Positions 43,676 to 55,156 of a stretch of 64,000 nt of DNA are shown piece after piece. The notes under the pieces are model-generated. The model worked only from the letters and a program-made list of their open reading frames with translations. It searched no databases and had not been told where the DNA came from. Source of the stretch: Antitrichia curtipendula (lineage: Eukaryota > Streptophyta > Bryopsida > Hypnales > Leucodontaceae); contig OX579634.1 in NCBI GenBank assembly GCA_951230915.1, positions 14,720,725-14,784,724 of the forward strand, given 5' to 3'. Each line of letters starts with the position of its first letter. Position 1 is the stretch's first letter. The translations under genes were made by a program, and so were the position numbers.

Positions 43676-46600
43676 GATATTTAACAATAATACTTTTTCA
43701 ATGAATTTGAGGTGGCACTTCTAACTAGTCATGGTTCATGTGAAAAGCATGAAGTGACATATTTTACAAGACATAGTCCGTCCTATGAATCTAATATGGC
43801 ATGTCCAATAAGTCATAGTCCACATAGGCAATAAATCCAAGGAAGCCTATCATAGTTGGTGTATTCCATCTGATAAATCTTTTCAGCATGCCCAAGTAGT
43901 TAGAGTCCTTCAAACATCTTTGATATGGCATGTTTAGCTTTTCATAGTCTTTCCAATGAATTTGGTGTTAAATGTCAAACAAATTTGATGTTATATGTTG
44001 TTATTCTAATGTGTCTAAGGTGACATGATTATATAACCATAATTTGTTAATGCAATTACTGCATCTTTGAGCTCATTGTCATTGTGATAAATTATCACAA
44101 TGAGCTCAAAAATAAAATAAAATAGAATTGAATTGATTTCATCACCTGGATAAGCTCAAAAAATAATTTAAATAAAATTAAAAAATTTCATATCCCCATT
44201 GAGCTCAAAAAAGAATTTAAATTAAATTAATTTATTTTTGTACTCCCCCGTCCCACTCCTTTGTAATTTTCAGGTGAGGGTGGGGGTGGCATTTGATATG
44301 GGATGTATCTCATGTCCCATATTTGTATCTCATATCTATATCCGTATTTTGTATTTTGTATTTGTATTTTGTATTTTTTTATCCATATTGTATCTACATC
44401 CATATAATACTTATATATGTATCGTATTCATATCCGTATCCAAAGTTGTTTTTCAAGATCATCGGCATTGGAAGGGGGAAGATTTTTTCTTTAATTTTAA
44501 AATTAGTGGCTCTCAATATTTTGTGGTGGTGGTGGTGGTGGTGGTGGAGAAATGGACATGGTGCATCTTTTTGTTACATTGTTACATTGTAAAGAGGATT
44601 GTTATCGTTGGGTGATTAAGCTGTGGTAGCAAAATTGTATGTAAAGTTTATATCCATATATGAAATTAGATGATGCTCCTAGTAAGTGCTATAATAACAA
44701 ATTCTATGCCTTTGTTAAATCATCCAATTCATTTAGAACTTACATAAAATAGTAACAAAACATGTCAAATTTTACTAAATCCAATAAAAAATGTCATGTT
44801 TTTTTTTAATAAATTGAATAAATAGACATGGATTACTTGAGCAATGAAGGACTAATAATGTAATCATTACTTCCTTATAGAGTAGTTAAATTGAATAAAT
44901 CTAGACTTTCTCAATTTCAATTTTTTAAGGATTTGATAACCTTAATTTTGGCCCCCATGAGATTACAAAAAGTGTATTTAGAATGAATATGACCATGACA
45001 ACTAGTTCCAATAATTAAAAACAATTTTGATGTTTACTTCGACTCTTCGAGTTATGCTCTACTAAGAGCAAATATTCATAGTTTCTTATTACCTTTAGTT
45101 ATTGATATTTGTAACAACTATGAATAGTCAGTGTATAGAAGAAAAAATAATTATTCTAATTAATTGCACTTTGAGCCTTTTGTTCTTTGTTGGTCTTTAT
45201 TAGTAATATATTTAAAAGAATTACTTTGACAACTCATGTGGAATATTTTGAGTTTTTTTTTTAATAATAAATTTACAAAAGTTGCCTTGAAAATGCACAT
45301 GCATTTATAGAAGATACATTGATAACTAGGTTTGGTCTCCAATGGCATTAACATGCATGTTCCCATACAAGTAACACTCTTGATAGAGTTCTTACTTTGA
45401 TCCTAAACCAACATTAATATTTTGTAAGGTTTTAATTATTAGATTTGATAATTATAATTATTAATCTATTATTATTATTATTATTATTATTATTTTTTAA
45501 TTTTAAAACTTTGTTAAGATTATTAAATGACTAGGTTTAATAATACAAGATACATAGTATTGTGTTATGAGGTATATTTGGCAGCTTATGTTAAAGTGGA
45601 AGGCCCTGAAATGCTTGTAGAAACTAGCAAAAAACAGACGTAATAAAAATATGAAAAAAATACACATTGCTCAATCCACAATAGCCTTAGCATAGTCAAT
45701 GAATAGATTTTTTTTTTTAAATTAATAAAATAATTCATCCGCAATGGACATGGGTTCTACAATGGATTCAATTTAGAGTTTTTTTTGGGGGGGGGGGGAT
45801 TAAGTTCTATATATATGGTTTTTAAAAGAAAACGCCATGTTGGTTTTTGAATTCAATTATAGCATCATGTGATTGCCCATGCTCATGAGCTCCATAATCA
45901 CAAAATTAGAGGTTTTAAGGGCCTCTTCAATCTTGATTAAACTTCTAAAGAATAATAGTAAGATTGCATTATTCAAAGAAAGTTGCTTTTTTGTTTGATA
46001 AAAAGACCACATTTTTACTAAAATGTACATATTAAGCTTATTCATGTGATTACAAAAGGTACATGTTCATTGTGATTCAAGTTGGCACATTGAGTGTAGA
46101 CTATAGAGGCAAAGTAGTATTTTGACTACAAAATCCGTGACAATAATCTATAATCAACGAAATCAGTATCAATGATCAATATGATCAAAACCTATAGATC
46201 AATCTAATAAAAATGTTTGCAATGATGTGAAGCACGTAAAGGCACGCAAAGCATAATCCATAGAAGCTCAAGGGATATTGGACAAAATGTAGATATATAA
46301 TAATATGTGCCTTTTAGATGTTTGATGAAGTTTGGTTCAATAAACAAAATGCACGTCATCATCTCTTCCAATCATATTTATGGTGAAACTTCTTCCAAAA
46401 ACTTTTGATTTTTTGATTTATTAATTCATACGCATTAACTTTAGAATTTTTTTATGGAATTAGAAATTTTACTTTCAAAATTTAAAATTTAGATCGATTA
46501 GTTAAAATTAGTTGATCTATTATAAACTTTTTTTTAAATAGAAAAAAATCATGATTAAAACATCATTACTTTCTCTAAATAGCAAATTTTATAACATTGA

Positions 46601-48256
46601 GACAATGTCAGTGAGGTGATTCACTTAGATAAATTTTCTAGAATGGAGTTGAACACAAACTAGTATAGCATGTCCCATTGCCCTAAAATGTCACTTGTGC
46701 ATAGGATTGTATTAGTAATAGTGCAATAATATTAGTAATAGTCCAATAAAAGTCTCTACATCTCATTATTTATTTATTTATTTATTTTTCCTAATTAATT
46801 TTAGCCATGATTATTTTGAAAATCCCATAACTTTTGTACCGTAGGTCCAAACACCACAAAACAAAATCTATTTGAATATCCCTCATTAAATACTTTTTAA
46901 GGGTACCAAAAATGCCCCCAATAGACATTCTGTTAAAGAGATATGGCTATAGATCCAAAAAAAATAAAAAAATAAAAAAATAAAACTTTTCTAATATATA
47001 GATTGATAGAATTCAGATTGGGTTGAAAAGTAAATTTGAAGTAGTATTTTAAATATTTTTTAAAAATCCGGATTAACGTGTAAAAAACAAATAGAGACCG
47101 TACAATAATCAATAGGGAGTTTAGGAATTAATTGTAAGGAATGAATAAGTACAATTCGAAACATGATTTTCTTTAGGGATAAGATTCAATTTGATATCTT
47201 TTTGTAGAACAAAGGATACTTTACAACCAATTAAACTTAGCACATATGTCCATTTTTACACATGAAGGTTCATGAGCCCTAATTACAATAGTATCTAGTT
47301 TAAAGATAGTTCATTTTTGCATAGTAACAATAAATAAAATATTTACATTGTATCAAATGCCTAAAAATTAGTGCTTGAGGGGCAACAAGCTCTAGTCTAA
47401 TGGCGCAACAACACGTTAGTTCAAGAATCTCACTCTCTTTATTGCATGCCATTTGAACATAATCTCAAGTCATTGTAGACAAATTGGACTTTCTGTTGCC
47501 GCCGCGATCGCTCTTCCTTCACAACAATTTTTGTTTTCTTGATTGTCGTCTAGTGGATGCGTCGCTTTTGGCGCTCATCATGTCTCAATAGCACATCGAC
47601 CCTCCAAGACTTTCCCCACCTGGATGACTGATACATGCATTTTTTCTTTCATTATTTTTCACTAGAATTTAGAGCTTGGTGGACATGATTATGAGTATTC
47701 TTCTCATATAATTATCTGGAAAGGTTTTGGAGCTCATGAGACAATCTCTCAAGCATCTTCATTGCTACATGAAGCTAATAAGAGATGACTAATCGCGATG
47801 CTCGGAGAAGGTCTTGTTCAAAGTTTTGTTGAAGCAGAAGCTCCATACTTGACATCCACCTTGTTAGGGCCATTGAGCCGTATTGTTTGTTTCAATTTTA
47901 GTATTTTGAAAATTGAGGGATCTTGAAGAGTGTATGGATTTGTTGTTTTTTAATTCGGGTGTTAATCTAACAATTAATTAATCTGATGAATGAATGCAGA
48001 GGTGTCGCAAGCTTCCCAAAAACTTTTTTCTTGTGTTGAATTTCAAAATTATAGTATTTTGTCTCAAATTGAAAGTTGTATCTAAATTTTTGAGAATAAA
48101 AAAGTGAATCAAATACTAAACTCTTTGCTTTACATGGGTCATTTTTGTTGTGCGTTAGAGGTGTTTTTTCAATTAAATAGGTTATTTAATTTTGTTTGTA
48201 CATTTTTCATTTGTTCATATTAAACTTTGTTTGAACTTCTCTCATTTTTTTTGTCT
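43676..48256. other. AT-rich spacer rich in simple repeats, no gene supported
   Basis: Features seen are a GAGCTCATTG hairpin near 44068-44106; three spaced GAGCTCAAAAA units (44102-44215); a degenerate GTATTTGTATC/ATCCGTATC tract (44310-44450); a (GTG)n run at 44522-44549; an (ATT)n run at 45467-45494; a poly-G tract near 45786-45799; and a (TTTA)n run near 46766-46788. Open frames here are AT-driven or arise from these repeats. Confidence 0.5.
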
Positions 48257-48660
48257 TCAATATTTTTTTATCAAACCTTGCAGTTTTTGCACCGTGCTAT
48301 GTTGATGTTCCAAAGTACTATCAAATACAAGTACCCAATGACTTTCCTCGATTTTCTTTACACTCAACCAATGTCTCTTGTCAAACTGCTCTTTATTGCT
48401 CAGTCTCGCAACTTTTAATCTTTCTAATGCTATTTCAAGATCCTCTGGCAATCTCTCAAGTTGTTGAATGCAAAGCTCTAGCAACATTTTTCTATTTATC
48501 TCATCTTTCCATAAAAGAAACATCCACATGAGAACATTTCCCTCTTTAGGCATCATTGACTTCTGACCATGTATAAGTTCACCTACATATAATATGTCAG
48601 TATTGTGCGTGATTTTGTCAACCCGTAGAGCAAATGGAAGCATTTTTAGTCACATCTCAG
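48257..48660 (-). pseudogene. Ty3/Gypsy retrotransposon integrase C-terminal relic
   Basis: The minus-strand frame (ATG at 48643, about 128 residues) matches the end of a Gypsy polyprotein. It begins LPFALRVDKITHNT, as in the integrase core tail, then a QLERLPEDLEIALERLK helix. FDKRHWLSVKKIEESHWVLV and DSTLEHQHSTVQK follow, as in the GPF/GPY module before a chromodomain. The GPY residues themselves and all of gag, protease and reverse transcriptase are missing. A stop codon lies just upstream of the first Met in the reading direction. It is a fossil fragment. Confidence 0.8.
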
Positions 48661-49129
48661 GCCTTTTTCTATATGCTTTGACTAAGGCATGAATGATTGA
48701 AGGATTGTGGGCGCAAGATTACGCACCCTCGGCAATCGGGCGAACACCGACCAGGTTCTATGCCTTTATTCACCATTTAAATACAGGGGGATGTTGTGAG
48801 TGCGGTCCACTGTGCCTTCCAAGCAATGGATCTTTTTGTGCTAACGTTTTCTGAATGTCGTGGATGGCAGCGAATACTACTAGAATTGCATGGGTAACTA
48901 ACAAGCTGACTGTGATGAGCAAGGTGATTGGGAATTCTTAACTCTCTAACTGTCTATCCTATGTATAGGGTTGTCTGGGTAGTTGGCGTCATTTCTAACG
49001 TCCCTAACTACGTGAGCGGGGAACCTTTACGTTCCTTCCATGAGTGTTGAAGACTATTGTTGGAGGTTTGACACTTCTCTCGGAAGTTTCAACCCTACGA
49101 CTAACCCTAAACTTAATTTTTTCTTCTCA
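48661..49129. other. Mixed-composition spacer beside the Gypsy relic
   Basis: Moderately GC-rich (for example GGGCGCAAGATTACGCACCC near 48709). It could be part of a retrotransposon LTR, but I found no paired LTR, so this stays unassigned. Confidence 0.3.
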
Positions 49130-49435
49130 TTCCCAACTTCTAAATATAACTCTAGATTTTTATTCCTAAATTTAACTTTGAATTTTTACTCCTAATATTT
49201 AACTCTGGATTTTTACTCCTAAATTTAACTTCCAAATTTTTACTCCTAAATTTAACTCTAAATTTTTACTCCTAATAGTTAACTCTGGATTTTTTACTCC
49301 TAAATTTAACTTCCAAATTTTTTTACTCCTAAATTTAACTCTAAATTTTTTACTCTTAAACTTAACTCTAAATATTTACTCCTAAATTTAACTCTAAATT
49401 TGTACTCCTACTTTTAATTCTAAATTTTTATCTTG
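49130..49435. repeat. Minisatellite of about 24-26 bp units
   Basis: About a dozen imperfect units of TTTTTACTCCTAAATTTAACT with variants TCTAAA, TCCAAA and CTGGAT follow in a row. It is non-coding. Confidence 0.85.
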
Positions 49436-51900
49436 ACTTATCTTGGATCACTATTCACTTGAACAGGCTAATTAAGGAAAAAAAAGAATCAATGCTAATA
49501 AGGAGAAACACCGAGTTTTGATTCAAGGACTTACCTCGTCACTACCGGTGTCGGAAATGCGCTCGTCCGCCTCCACACGCCCATTTCTATACTCCATGGT
49601 GGTCCTTGGGTTGTGGGAATTTTTCCCCAAGTTTACTGCTTATGTTATAAAAATTGTAGATCTCGTGTGATCTAACCTCTTTCTTTCCCTTCCTCCTTCT
49701 TTCCTTCTCCTTTTCTTTCCCTTTCTCTCTTTCTACACTAACACTATTCCACCTAAGCTTTGATGGGTATCTTACAACTATAGATTCAAACCCCAAGAAG
49801 TTTTAATGTCCCTCCTAACCTCTTACACAACCTTGTCTTCGTGTCATCCTAATCCTATCTCCTAATGGTCACTGTGAATTCTCGAGATTTCCTTTCTAAC
49901 ACCTATTTAGCTAAGCCTAGAGCACTATTTATCATCTCTCTCTCCCTTCTCCTATTTAATTTTTGTTTTTTTATCCCTTGACTTCAATCCTTTAACCTCC
50001 CCCTAATCTCCACTAATTCTAACTTTTTTTTTCTCTCTCCCAAGTCTCCACCTAAGCCCTGGACTCCTTGGACCAACGCTGCCCAGACCCCCAGTGACTG
50101 CTCCCGACCCCTTTGTGACTTGCCCAGACCCCCTTGCAACCTGCCAACTCCCCAGCAACTGCTCTCGACCCCCTTGCGACCTGCCCAAACCCCAGCGACT
50201 GCTTCCCAACTCCCCAGCGATTCACCCTGACTCCCCAGTGACTACTGGACCCCTAATGACCTGTCCCGACCCCCTAGAAACTAAATCTATTTTTTTGGGT
50301 TCCTTAAGGGAACCCACCCAAGCAAATCTAAATCGGACTTTTGGTTTTCTCTCTCCGGTTTTTGGTGTAGTTTCTTGTTTTACGGACGCCGGCTCACAAG
50401 GAGTGGGATGACTCTTAAACTTAGACTTAATTTCGGACGCTAAACCTTGGACTTTTCCGAGAACGTCTCGGACTCTAGACTTTGGAACGAAAGTACATAG
50501 GAGTTCAAAGCTTCGCCGTAGAATTGATTTTAACACTAACTTTAGGACTTATAATACCCCTGCGTTTAAGGCTCCGCCGTCTAAGGCTTGTTTTTAACAC
50601 GTACTTTAGGACTGGGACTGGTCGCAGGTTCAAAGCTTCGCCGTTCCCCGGGGGGTGGGGCCCATTCACAATCAACAACGGAAAAGACAACTCTGGTTAG
50701 GACTCAATATGGGGACACACATGCACACAAGGTCAATGATCACGGGTAAAATATCATATACTAAAGGCCCCCCAAAGCGGCATCGCCAAGGTACGGTGGG
50801 GGGTGACTTTAGGATTAGTACAAGGCATAAGAAGTCACACAAGTATAGGGGAGACCCGTTCACAACAAGGATACAAGGTAAGGTAGAAGGACCCAAAAGG
50901 ACCTTCAAAGAAAGCTTGAAATAGAGCAACAATGGGAGCCAAAAGTGCTCCAAAAACACCGTAGAGGTTTTTTGGCCTAAACGCCCAAAATTCCAAGATA
51001 ACTTGGACCCATGGACCCAAAACAAGAATTGGGGGTGTTCAAGAGAGAAAAATGGGGACCTTAAATAGGTTTCCAAGGCCCCCCCTCCCCCTCAAGAGCT
51101 CTAAAGTAACCTTATCAACTTGGATTTTCATCATCATCTTCAAAGATTTTCATCCTAATCCCTAAAAAACTACTTTTACCTATCTACGCTGGACCAACCT
51201 CCTAACTTTTGGAGATTTACTCCAATTGTCAAACGGATTGCACTATTGGCTCCAGATCGCCGTGTTTAGTCCAAGATCTCCCTACCCCCCATACCAAGGA
51301 CAAAAAACCATCGTAGGCTAATTTAGTTTTAAAAACTAAACCGTGATAAAATCCTAGATATTGGGGGTCTCCTATTTTGAGAAATGTAAATAGCTTAGGT
51401 TCTCCGGTAGGTGTGAGGGAGTCGGAAAAGACTCTTGGTTGACTTCATTCCGTCATCGTATGGTCCCGGGATGCCGGTCAACGCGTCGGGGACCCCACCA
51501 CGTGATTAATTCTCGAGGAATCTCGCCGGTTCGGGTACTTGCTGCTATCAGAATGTCGCGAAACTTCACGGAGCGCATTATTAACATAAAACAAGTTAGT
51601 CTAATTTTTAGTGAGATTTTCTGGCAACCTGGGTAATTCCCATGAAATTCTCGTTGGAGGTTACCAGAGTTGACCACCCGCAAAAGGTTCTTCTGCAAGT
51701 CGGAAGATGACGGGATTTTTTACAGGACCTCTCAAGGGGTCACATGAAAGATGCGCAGGTGCGTTTCCGTACCTGGCACAATTGGTTAGTGGAGAGGAAT
51801 TGGTCATCTCCTTGAGCTTATCGATGGTGCGGGAATCTTTTGCAGATAGAAGAATCTTGACGAATCGATTTCGTCGTTGGACTCCTGGCATGGGATTTAC
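49436..51900. other. GC-shifted spacer, possible decayed retrotransposon, no gene supported
   Basis: From about 49500 the sequence becomes richer in G+C, with C-rich tandem motifs (50060-50290) and AGCTTCGCCGT repeats (50506-50520 and 50631-50645). Frames of 60-134 codons occur on both strands without recognisable domains. It may be remains of a large element, but I saw no reverse transcriptase, integrase or LTR pair. Confidence 0.35.
50060..50290. repeat. C-rich degenerate tandem repeat
   Basis: Variants of CCCAGCGACTG and GACCCCCTTGCGACCTGCCC recur several times in irregular units. They generate a Pro-rich frame on the plus strand and a Gly-Ser-rich frame on the minus; I regard both as by-products. 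Confidence 0.7.
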
Positions 51901-52215
51901 CCAGGGTTGACAGGACGTCCGCGTCCACATCCGGCGGACGTGGACGCTGACCCCCGGATGTCTTTTGACATCCCTGGACGGGCCGTCCAATCGGTCGGAT
52001 CGTCCGCGCGGTCGGGAGGCTCACAGACAGTCTCGCGGACGGGCCCTCGGGCGGACAGGGCGGACAGTGGACGGACGCGATCAAGCGGACGGATCTTGCG
52101 GACGGGACGTCCGCGCGATCCCGTCCGCATGATCTGCCCGTCCGATTCTGGGCCGTCCGATTCGCACGTACGCGTCCGCATTGCCTGGTCCGCCTTCGGA
52201 CGCCATAAATAACGC
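51901..52215. repeat. GC-rich subterminal array (CGGACGG core), left of cargo block
   Basis: Dozens of CGGAC, GTCCG and CCGTCCG motifs lie in both orientations. Two hairpins stand out: GCGTCCAC (51921-51928) pairs GTGGACGC (51940-51947), and GGATGTC (51956-51962) pairs GACATCC (51967-51973) across a TTTT loop. A TATA-like CATAAATAAC follows at about 52203 and may serve the ORF at 52487. Confidence 0.8.
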
Positions 52216-52486
52216 GGCGGACGGCTCATTCCTGACAATCGTTTTCCTTGCGGAGTGGGTGATCCAGTGCCTCTCAGTGGCTCTGCGCGCCCCTTTCGTT
52301 TTGGTGCGCGAACGATTGTGCTCGGATACTGAATTGCACCAATTTATTTTGGTGATTACTTGGTTTTGAAGGCCTTGTTAACAACTTCACCTCGTTTCAT
52401 TGGCAAGTGTCAAACATTTTGTTAAGTTGTTCTAAAGTTTCATGTGAACTTTGTCATCAAATCATTTCATTTTAATCAAGGTTATC

Positions 52487-53584
52487 ATGCCTCGCAATAG
52501 TAGTTCAAGGTCCAGTAACAAAGGCAAATCCCAGGACATGAACTGGGGAGATTGGGCAAATCCAATGTGTGTAGCTGAACCTGGATGGGAAGAAGAGCCC
52601 AAGAAGGTTTGGGACTGCACAATGTGCAAAAAGTACGTCAAAATGACGCATCTCTCCAAAATGTGGTCACAAGAAAGAGCAGACAAACAAGTTCGACGCT
52701 GGGAAGGACAAATTTCCACGTGCGAGAGCCAACACTTTGTGCACCGATACGAGGAAGTAACGCGGTGCGCTGAGCTGCCTGACTCCAAACCAAATGTTAT
52801 GAATTATTCTAACATGGCCATGGTTTGGGCAGAGATTGTACTCCACAAAGATGTAGATTGGCGCACAATTTACGGGAAAAATGTTGACAATATGAAGCGC
52901 ACTGACGCTGTTATTTATACGAGTTGGACTCAACCAAGCGATTGTATGCGAATGTGGTCCAATCGAGGGCAGTTTGGATTTCCGCCAGTTGTATTGTCGG
53001 ATGCTGAGGATGAATGGTCGGACGACGATGATGTAGAAGACAATCCAGCACCCGTAACATTTACAGTGGGACATGAGCGTCAAGAAGCTCGGGAAGACAT
53101 CGAGTTCAATCAACAAATGCAAAAAGCTATGCGTAGGAGCATGGAGGATCGGGATCAACAACACGGGCATGACAGGTCCTACCAACATGATCGTACTGCA
53201 TCTGGTTCACAAGATGGTCAAAGGGTCTTACACTACGCTAACGACCCCCGAGGTACTTATTACAACCCAGAAAGAAGCCATGGAACCACACATGATTTTG
53301 GATCTAGCCAAGGAGGCTCCCAATACTTGTCCGGATCTACTACGGGTGGTTCATATGAGCGTCACACAGGCTCTCGTCATGTCGAACCAAGGCAAGGGAG
53401 GTCTCAGCACCGTGATGTAGTTCCTCCTCCAACTTTTGGAGGTCCTTACTATGGAAATCCCAATCAAGGAGCTACGCCAAGCGACTATGAATGCACTTGG
53501 GGCGGAGGACCATATCTTGGCACTTATGGATCCGGTTCCACACCACCAAAACGTAGAGATGACATCCATTCAGATTCCGAGTAA
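52487..53584 (+). CDS. Unrecognised 365-residue protein, Cys-X2-Cys N-terminus, acidic middle, Gly/Ser/His-rich tail
   Basis: The ATG at 52487 is preferred; the frame runs 12 codons further upstream but only from TTG. Residues 1-20 are Ser/Lys-rich (MPRNSSSRSSNKGK). A Trp-rich segment with WDCTMCKKYVKMTHLSKMW (about 45-65) and a later Cys and His may be a diverged zinc finger of the BED kind, but spacing is unlike the classic form. An acidic cluster (EDEWSDDDDVEDN) lies near 180-195, and the last 150 residues are Gly/Ser/Gln/His/Tyr-rich and probably disordered. I recognise no enzyme. It faces the kinase-like pair across a nested insertion. DNA-binding accessory protein of a transposon is one possible reading. 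Confidence 0.65.
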   Translation: MPRNSSSRSSNKGKSQDMNWGDWANPMCVAEPGWEEEPKKVWDCTMCKKYVKMTHLSKMWSQERADKQVRRWEGQISTCESQHFVHRYEEVTRCAELPDSKPNVMNYSNMAMVWAEIVLHKDVDWRTIYGKNVDNMKRTDAVIYTSWTQPSDCMRMWSNRGQFGFPPVVLSDAEDEWSDDDDVEDNPAPVTFTVGHERQEAREDIEFNQQMQKAMRRSMEDRDQQHGHDRSYQHDRTASGSQDGQRVLHYANDPRGTYYNPERSHGTTHDFGSSQGGSQYLSGSTTGGSYERHTGSRHVEPRQGRSQHRDVVPPPTFGGPYYGNPNQGATPSDYECTWGGGPYLGTYGSGSTPPKRRDDIHSDSE

Positions 53585-53866
53585 AGTAGGTAGAGCTATT
53601 TTAGTCGTTGTCTCACAATTGAGTGGGCCTTGGAATCTTTTGTTATTGGATTATGGAGTGTGGCAATCATAGTACAAACATATCGGCATCTCGGCGAATA
53701 GCATTTACGATTTTACGTACTAAAATATTTTGATGTAAATATATTGTATTAAAATGTATTTGGAGGTTGGTACTTGGTATCATCATAGCGGTATTGTTCA
53801 AGTATCAATTGTATTGCTTTTCAATATAAAAAATATTTGCGCATGACCAAATTCTATTATCATTAT

Positions 53867-54807
53867 CCCCTAATCGTTTTTGACTATGTTTTCACCAAAA
53901 ACGTTCCAAAACTGCCATTTCTAATACTAGTGTCAAATTTTAGAAAAAAACATTCTTGGACACATGTAACCATAGGATCTTGTAGTAAACTTGTTTAAGA
54001 AGATGTGGAAAAAATTTCAGAATTTTCCACCGTGTGGATTGCAAGATAATAGTGTTTGAATTGACAAAAATCCTTTTTTTGTCCCTGCAAAAAAACGGGC
54101 AGCTGCCCTTCACAAGGTCACATTCATATGAAAAAATGTCCAAAATGGTGGTTACTCTTTGGATTTATTCTTGAAGGCAAGTTGGCTACATGCTTGAAAA
54201 TTTTCAGATCATTTGGAATTGCACAACATATAGGAAAAAAATAGTAAGTAGGAAGAGGTAGAGAATGATTCAAAACACTAAATTGTGAAGAATTTATTTA
54301 TGGAATTGAAAAATGCCAATCCAACGGTTGTAATGTTGTAATAAACAATCTACACCCAATGTTTTTATTTTTTTTCAAAAATATTGAAAATTGAGTTAAA
54401 TAAAAGACTTCAAGTCTTCAAAGTTTATTTTAGAGTTGAAATTCCATAACTACCCTTAAACTAAGAATCCTCATAACTTTTGACTCATAGATCTAAATGG
54501 AATGATTCAAAGCTTCCCATGTACATATAAATCTAAAGAACCAATTGAAAATTTTTATTTTCTTAAAAAGTGATTTTTGAAGAAGTTTTTTTCGCTGCCC
54601 GTGCTGCCCGCCAAGGACTGAAAATGACATATCATGCAATAACTTTTTAACCATGTAGTCTAAATGTATGAAAATTGTTGGGCCTTAAAGCTACTCCTTG
54701 GGCACGTGTTGTATGAAAATTTCAAAGAAAAAAAATATAAATTTCGTTTGTAGTGAGCTGCCCAAAATCGCTATGTTGCCAAAAAAATCACTTTGGTCTT
54801 TTAGGGG
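53867..54807. mobile_element. 941-bp element of the CCCCTAA/TTAGGGG family, copy C, with TTAT duplication
   Basis: It starts CCCCTAATCGTTTTTGAC after TTAT (53863-53866) and ends GGTCTTTTAGGGG before TTAT (54808-54811). It is the reverse-complement relative of 19363-20297, sharing the same internal GCAGCTGCCC and GGGCAGC-type motifs. It lies between the two gene groups of the cargo block, so it inserted there after the block formed, or during its decay. Confidence 0.82.
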
Positions 54808-55156
54808 TTATATGTGTTCAACATTGATTATACAATTTTGAACCCAACCAGACCAAGCTAACATCCATCAACAATAATTGTTGCATTGCACTTCTCATTC
54901 AAGGATTTCAAGCAAAACATATGATGAATGCATAAATAGATGGTAGACATTGGACATTGAAAGTTTCAAAACACACAAACATTTCAAAACTTTATATGAA
55001 TTATAAGGGTGCATATATATTGGCATACATTGATGGTGCATATATATACTAGAAAATCCTTGCACACAATCATGCAAATTTATGTACTCGCCTCTACATT
55101 TACCTAATACTTTTATAGTTCTATCACTTCTATGTCGTCCACTAACACCATAGACA

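Noticed and set aside
44238..44615. 125-codon plus frame of Tyr/Ile/Val-rich sequence
   Set aside because: Composed of GTATTTGTATC and GTG simple repeats.
48697..49110. LTR of the Gypsy relic
   Set aside because: No second copy of this segment was found in the window, and no TG...CA pair with a primer-binding site could be defined.
51901..52215. Bacterial contamination or horizontal transfer suggested by sudden high GC
   Set aside because: GC rise is confined to motif arrays; neighbouring ORFs and spacers have plant-like composition and the same motif recurs at four places.
52451..52486. Upstream start of the unknown cargo ORF
   Set aside because: The frame opens with TTG there; the first ATG is at 52487.
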